Assembly (NCBI GenBank): GCA_947572405.1
Contig: CANPBV010000085.1
Location: 1 to 5,666 of the forward strand
DNA length: 5,666 nucleotides
Direction: 5' to 3'
Source of the DNA: an uncultured Mycoplasmatota bacterium
Lineage (GTDB): Bacteria; Bacillota_I; Bacilli_A; RF39; UBA660
Made by a program: the position numbers and the translations under genes. Position 1 is the stretch's first letter. Every line of letters starts with the position of its first letter. The notes under the pieces were generated by a model. That model made no database searches. It was not told the DNA's origin and saw nothing but the letters and a program-made list of their open reading frames with translations. Below, piece by piece: positions 5,515 to 5,666 of this stretch.

Positions 5515-5544
5515 TTGACAAACCGATACGCACTATATTACTAT
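5515..5544 (+). promoter_or_regulatory. Promoter of the right-edge gene
   Basis: TTGACA (5515-5520) is a perfect -35 box. With an 18-base spacer it meets TACTAT (5539-5544), four of six matches to the -10 consensus. The predicted start site falls inside the adjoining inverted repeat. This makes the right-edge gene a separate transcription unit from the NAD block. Confidence 0.55.
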
Positions 5545-5558
5545 TGTAATGTATTACA
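5537..5558. promoter_or_regulatory. Inverted-repeat operator over the -10 and start site of the right-edge gene
   Basis: TGTAAT (5545-5550) and ATTACA (5553-5558) form a perfect 14-base dyad with a 2-base centre. A further ATTAC (5537-5541) precedes it, so three half sites alternate in orientation (ATTAC, GTAAT, ATTAC) across the -10 box and the predicted start site. This arrangement suggests cooperative repression. Tandem TGTAAT-type half sites resemble operators of small ribbon-helix-helix repressors, but that link is inference and no regulator gene is in the window. Confidence 0.45.
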
Positions 5559-5615
5559 CCAAAGAAGATATGAAGTGTATGTTTTTGATTTAAAATAGTC
5601 AGGAGGAGAATGAAA

Positions 5616-5666
5616 ATGAAAAATGAAATTATATTATTTGAAAATCAAAATGTAAAATTAGAAGTA
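5616..5666 (+). CDS. N-terminus of a RhuM-like family protein, truncated by the window edge
   Basis: Seventeen codons are visible, reading MKNEIILFENQNVKLEV. I chose the ATG at 5616 because the perfect AGGAGG (5601-5606) lies nine bases before it; the in-frame ATG at 5610 would sit only three bases away and adds two residues. The opening K-N-E-I-I-L-F and N-V-K-L-E-V match my memory of how RhuM-family proteins begin, just before their W-L-T-Q-x-Q-M DNA-binding segment. RhuM-like proteins are accessory genes often found on islands, phages and restriction loci, and their role is unclear. With so few residues the family is a guess. The gene has its own promoter and operator and is not part of the NAD operon. 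Confidence 0.5.
   Translation, partial: MKNEIILFENQNVKLEV

Overview
The window is about one-third G+C. Its genes have strong purine-rich Shine-Dalgarno sites, and every gene reads in the standard bacterial code (tryptophan is TGG and nadK stops at TGA, so this is not a TGA-recoding mollicute). Codon bias and protein sequences fit a low-GC Bacillota (Firmicutes) organism, possibly a gut member of the Erysipelotrichia, Bacilli or Clostridia. The species cannot be named from this sequence.

Layout, left to right, all genes on the + strand. Bases 1-52 look like the very 3' end of a group II intron: domain VI with a bulged branch-point A, ending in CTACTCGAT. A near-consensus sigma-A promoter follows at 112-140, then a leader of about 355 bases. 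The leader holds a dyad at the predicted start of transcription, two small hairpins and a possible 45-codon ORF with a TTG start. The NAD block then runs from 504 to 5480: pncA (nicotinamidase), pncB (nicotinate phosphoribosyltransferase), a Nudix hydrolase overlapping pncB by 7 bases, a 135-base gap, then nadE (NAD synthase), nadK (NAD kinase) and nadD (nicotinate-nucleotide adenylyltransferase), the last three separated by 1 and 3 bases. A weak AT-rich terminator-like hairpin follows nadD. A second promoter with an inverted-repeat operator precedes the first 17 codons of a gene that looks like a RhuM-family protein and runs off the right edge.

Together the genes encode the whole Preiss-Handler salvage route: nicotinamide to nicotinate (PncA), to NaMN (PncB), to NaAD (NadD), to NAD (NadE) and to NADP (NadK). 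The Nudix enzyme probably cleans up ADP-ribose or a related dinucleotide. No de novo genes (nadA, nadB, nadC) and no recognisable NAD regulator or transporter lie in the window, so this locus by itself supports growth on salvaged vitamin B3. The NAD block is core metabolism. The unusual material lies at the two edges (intron remnant, RhuM-like gene) and in the long leader.
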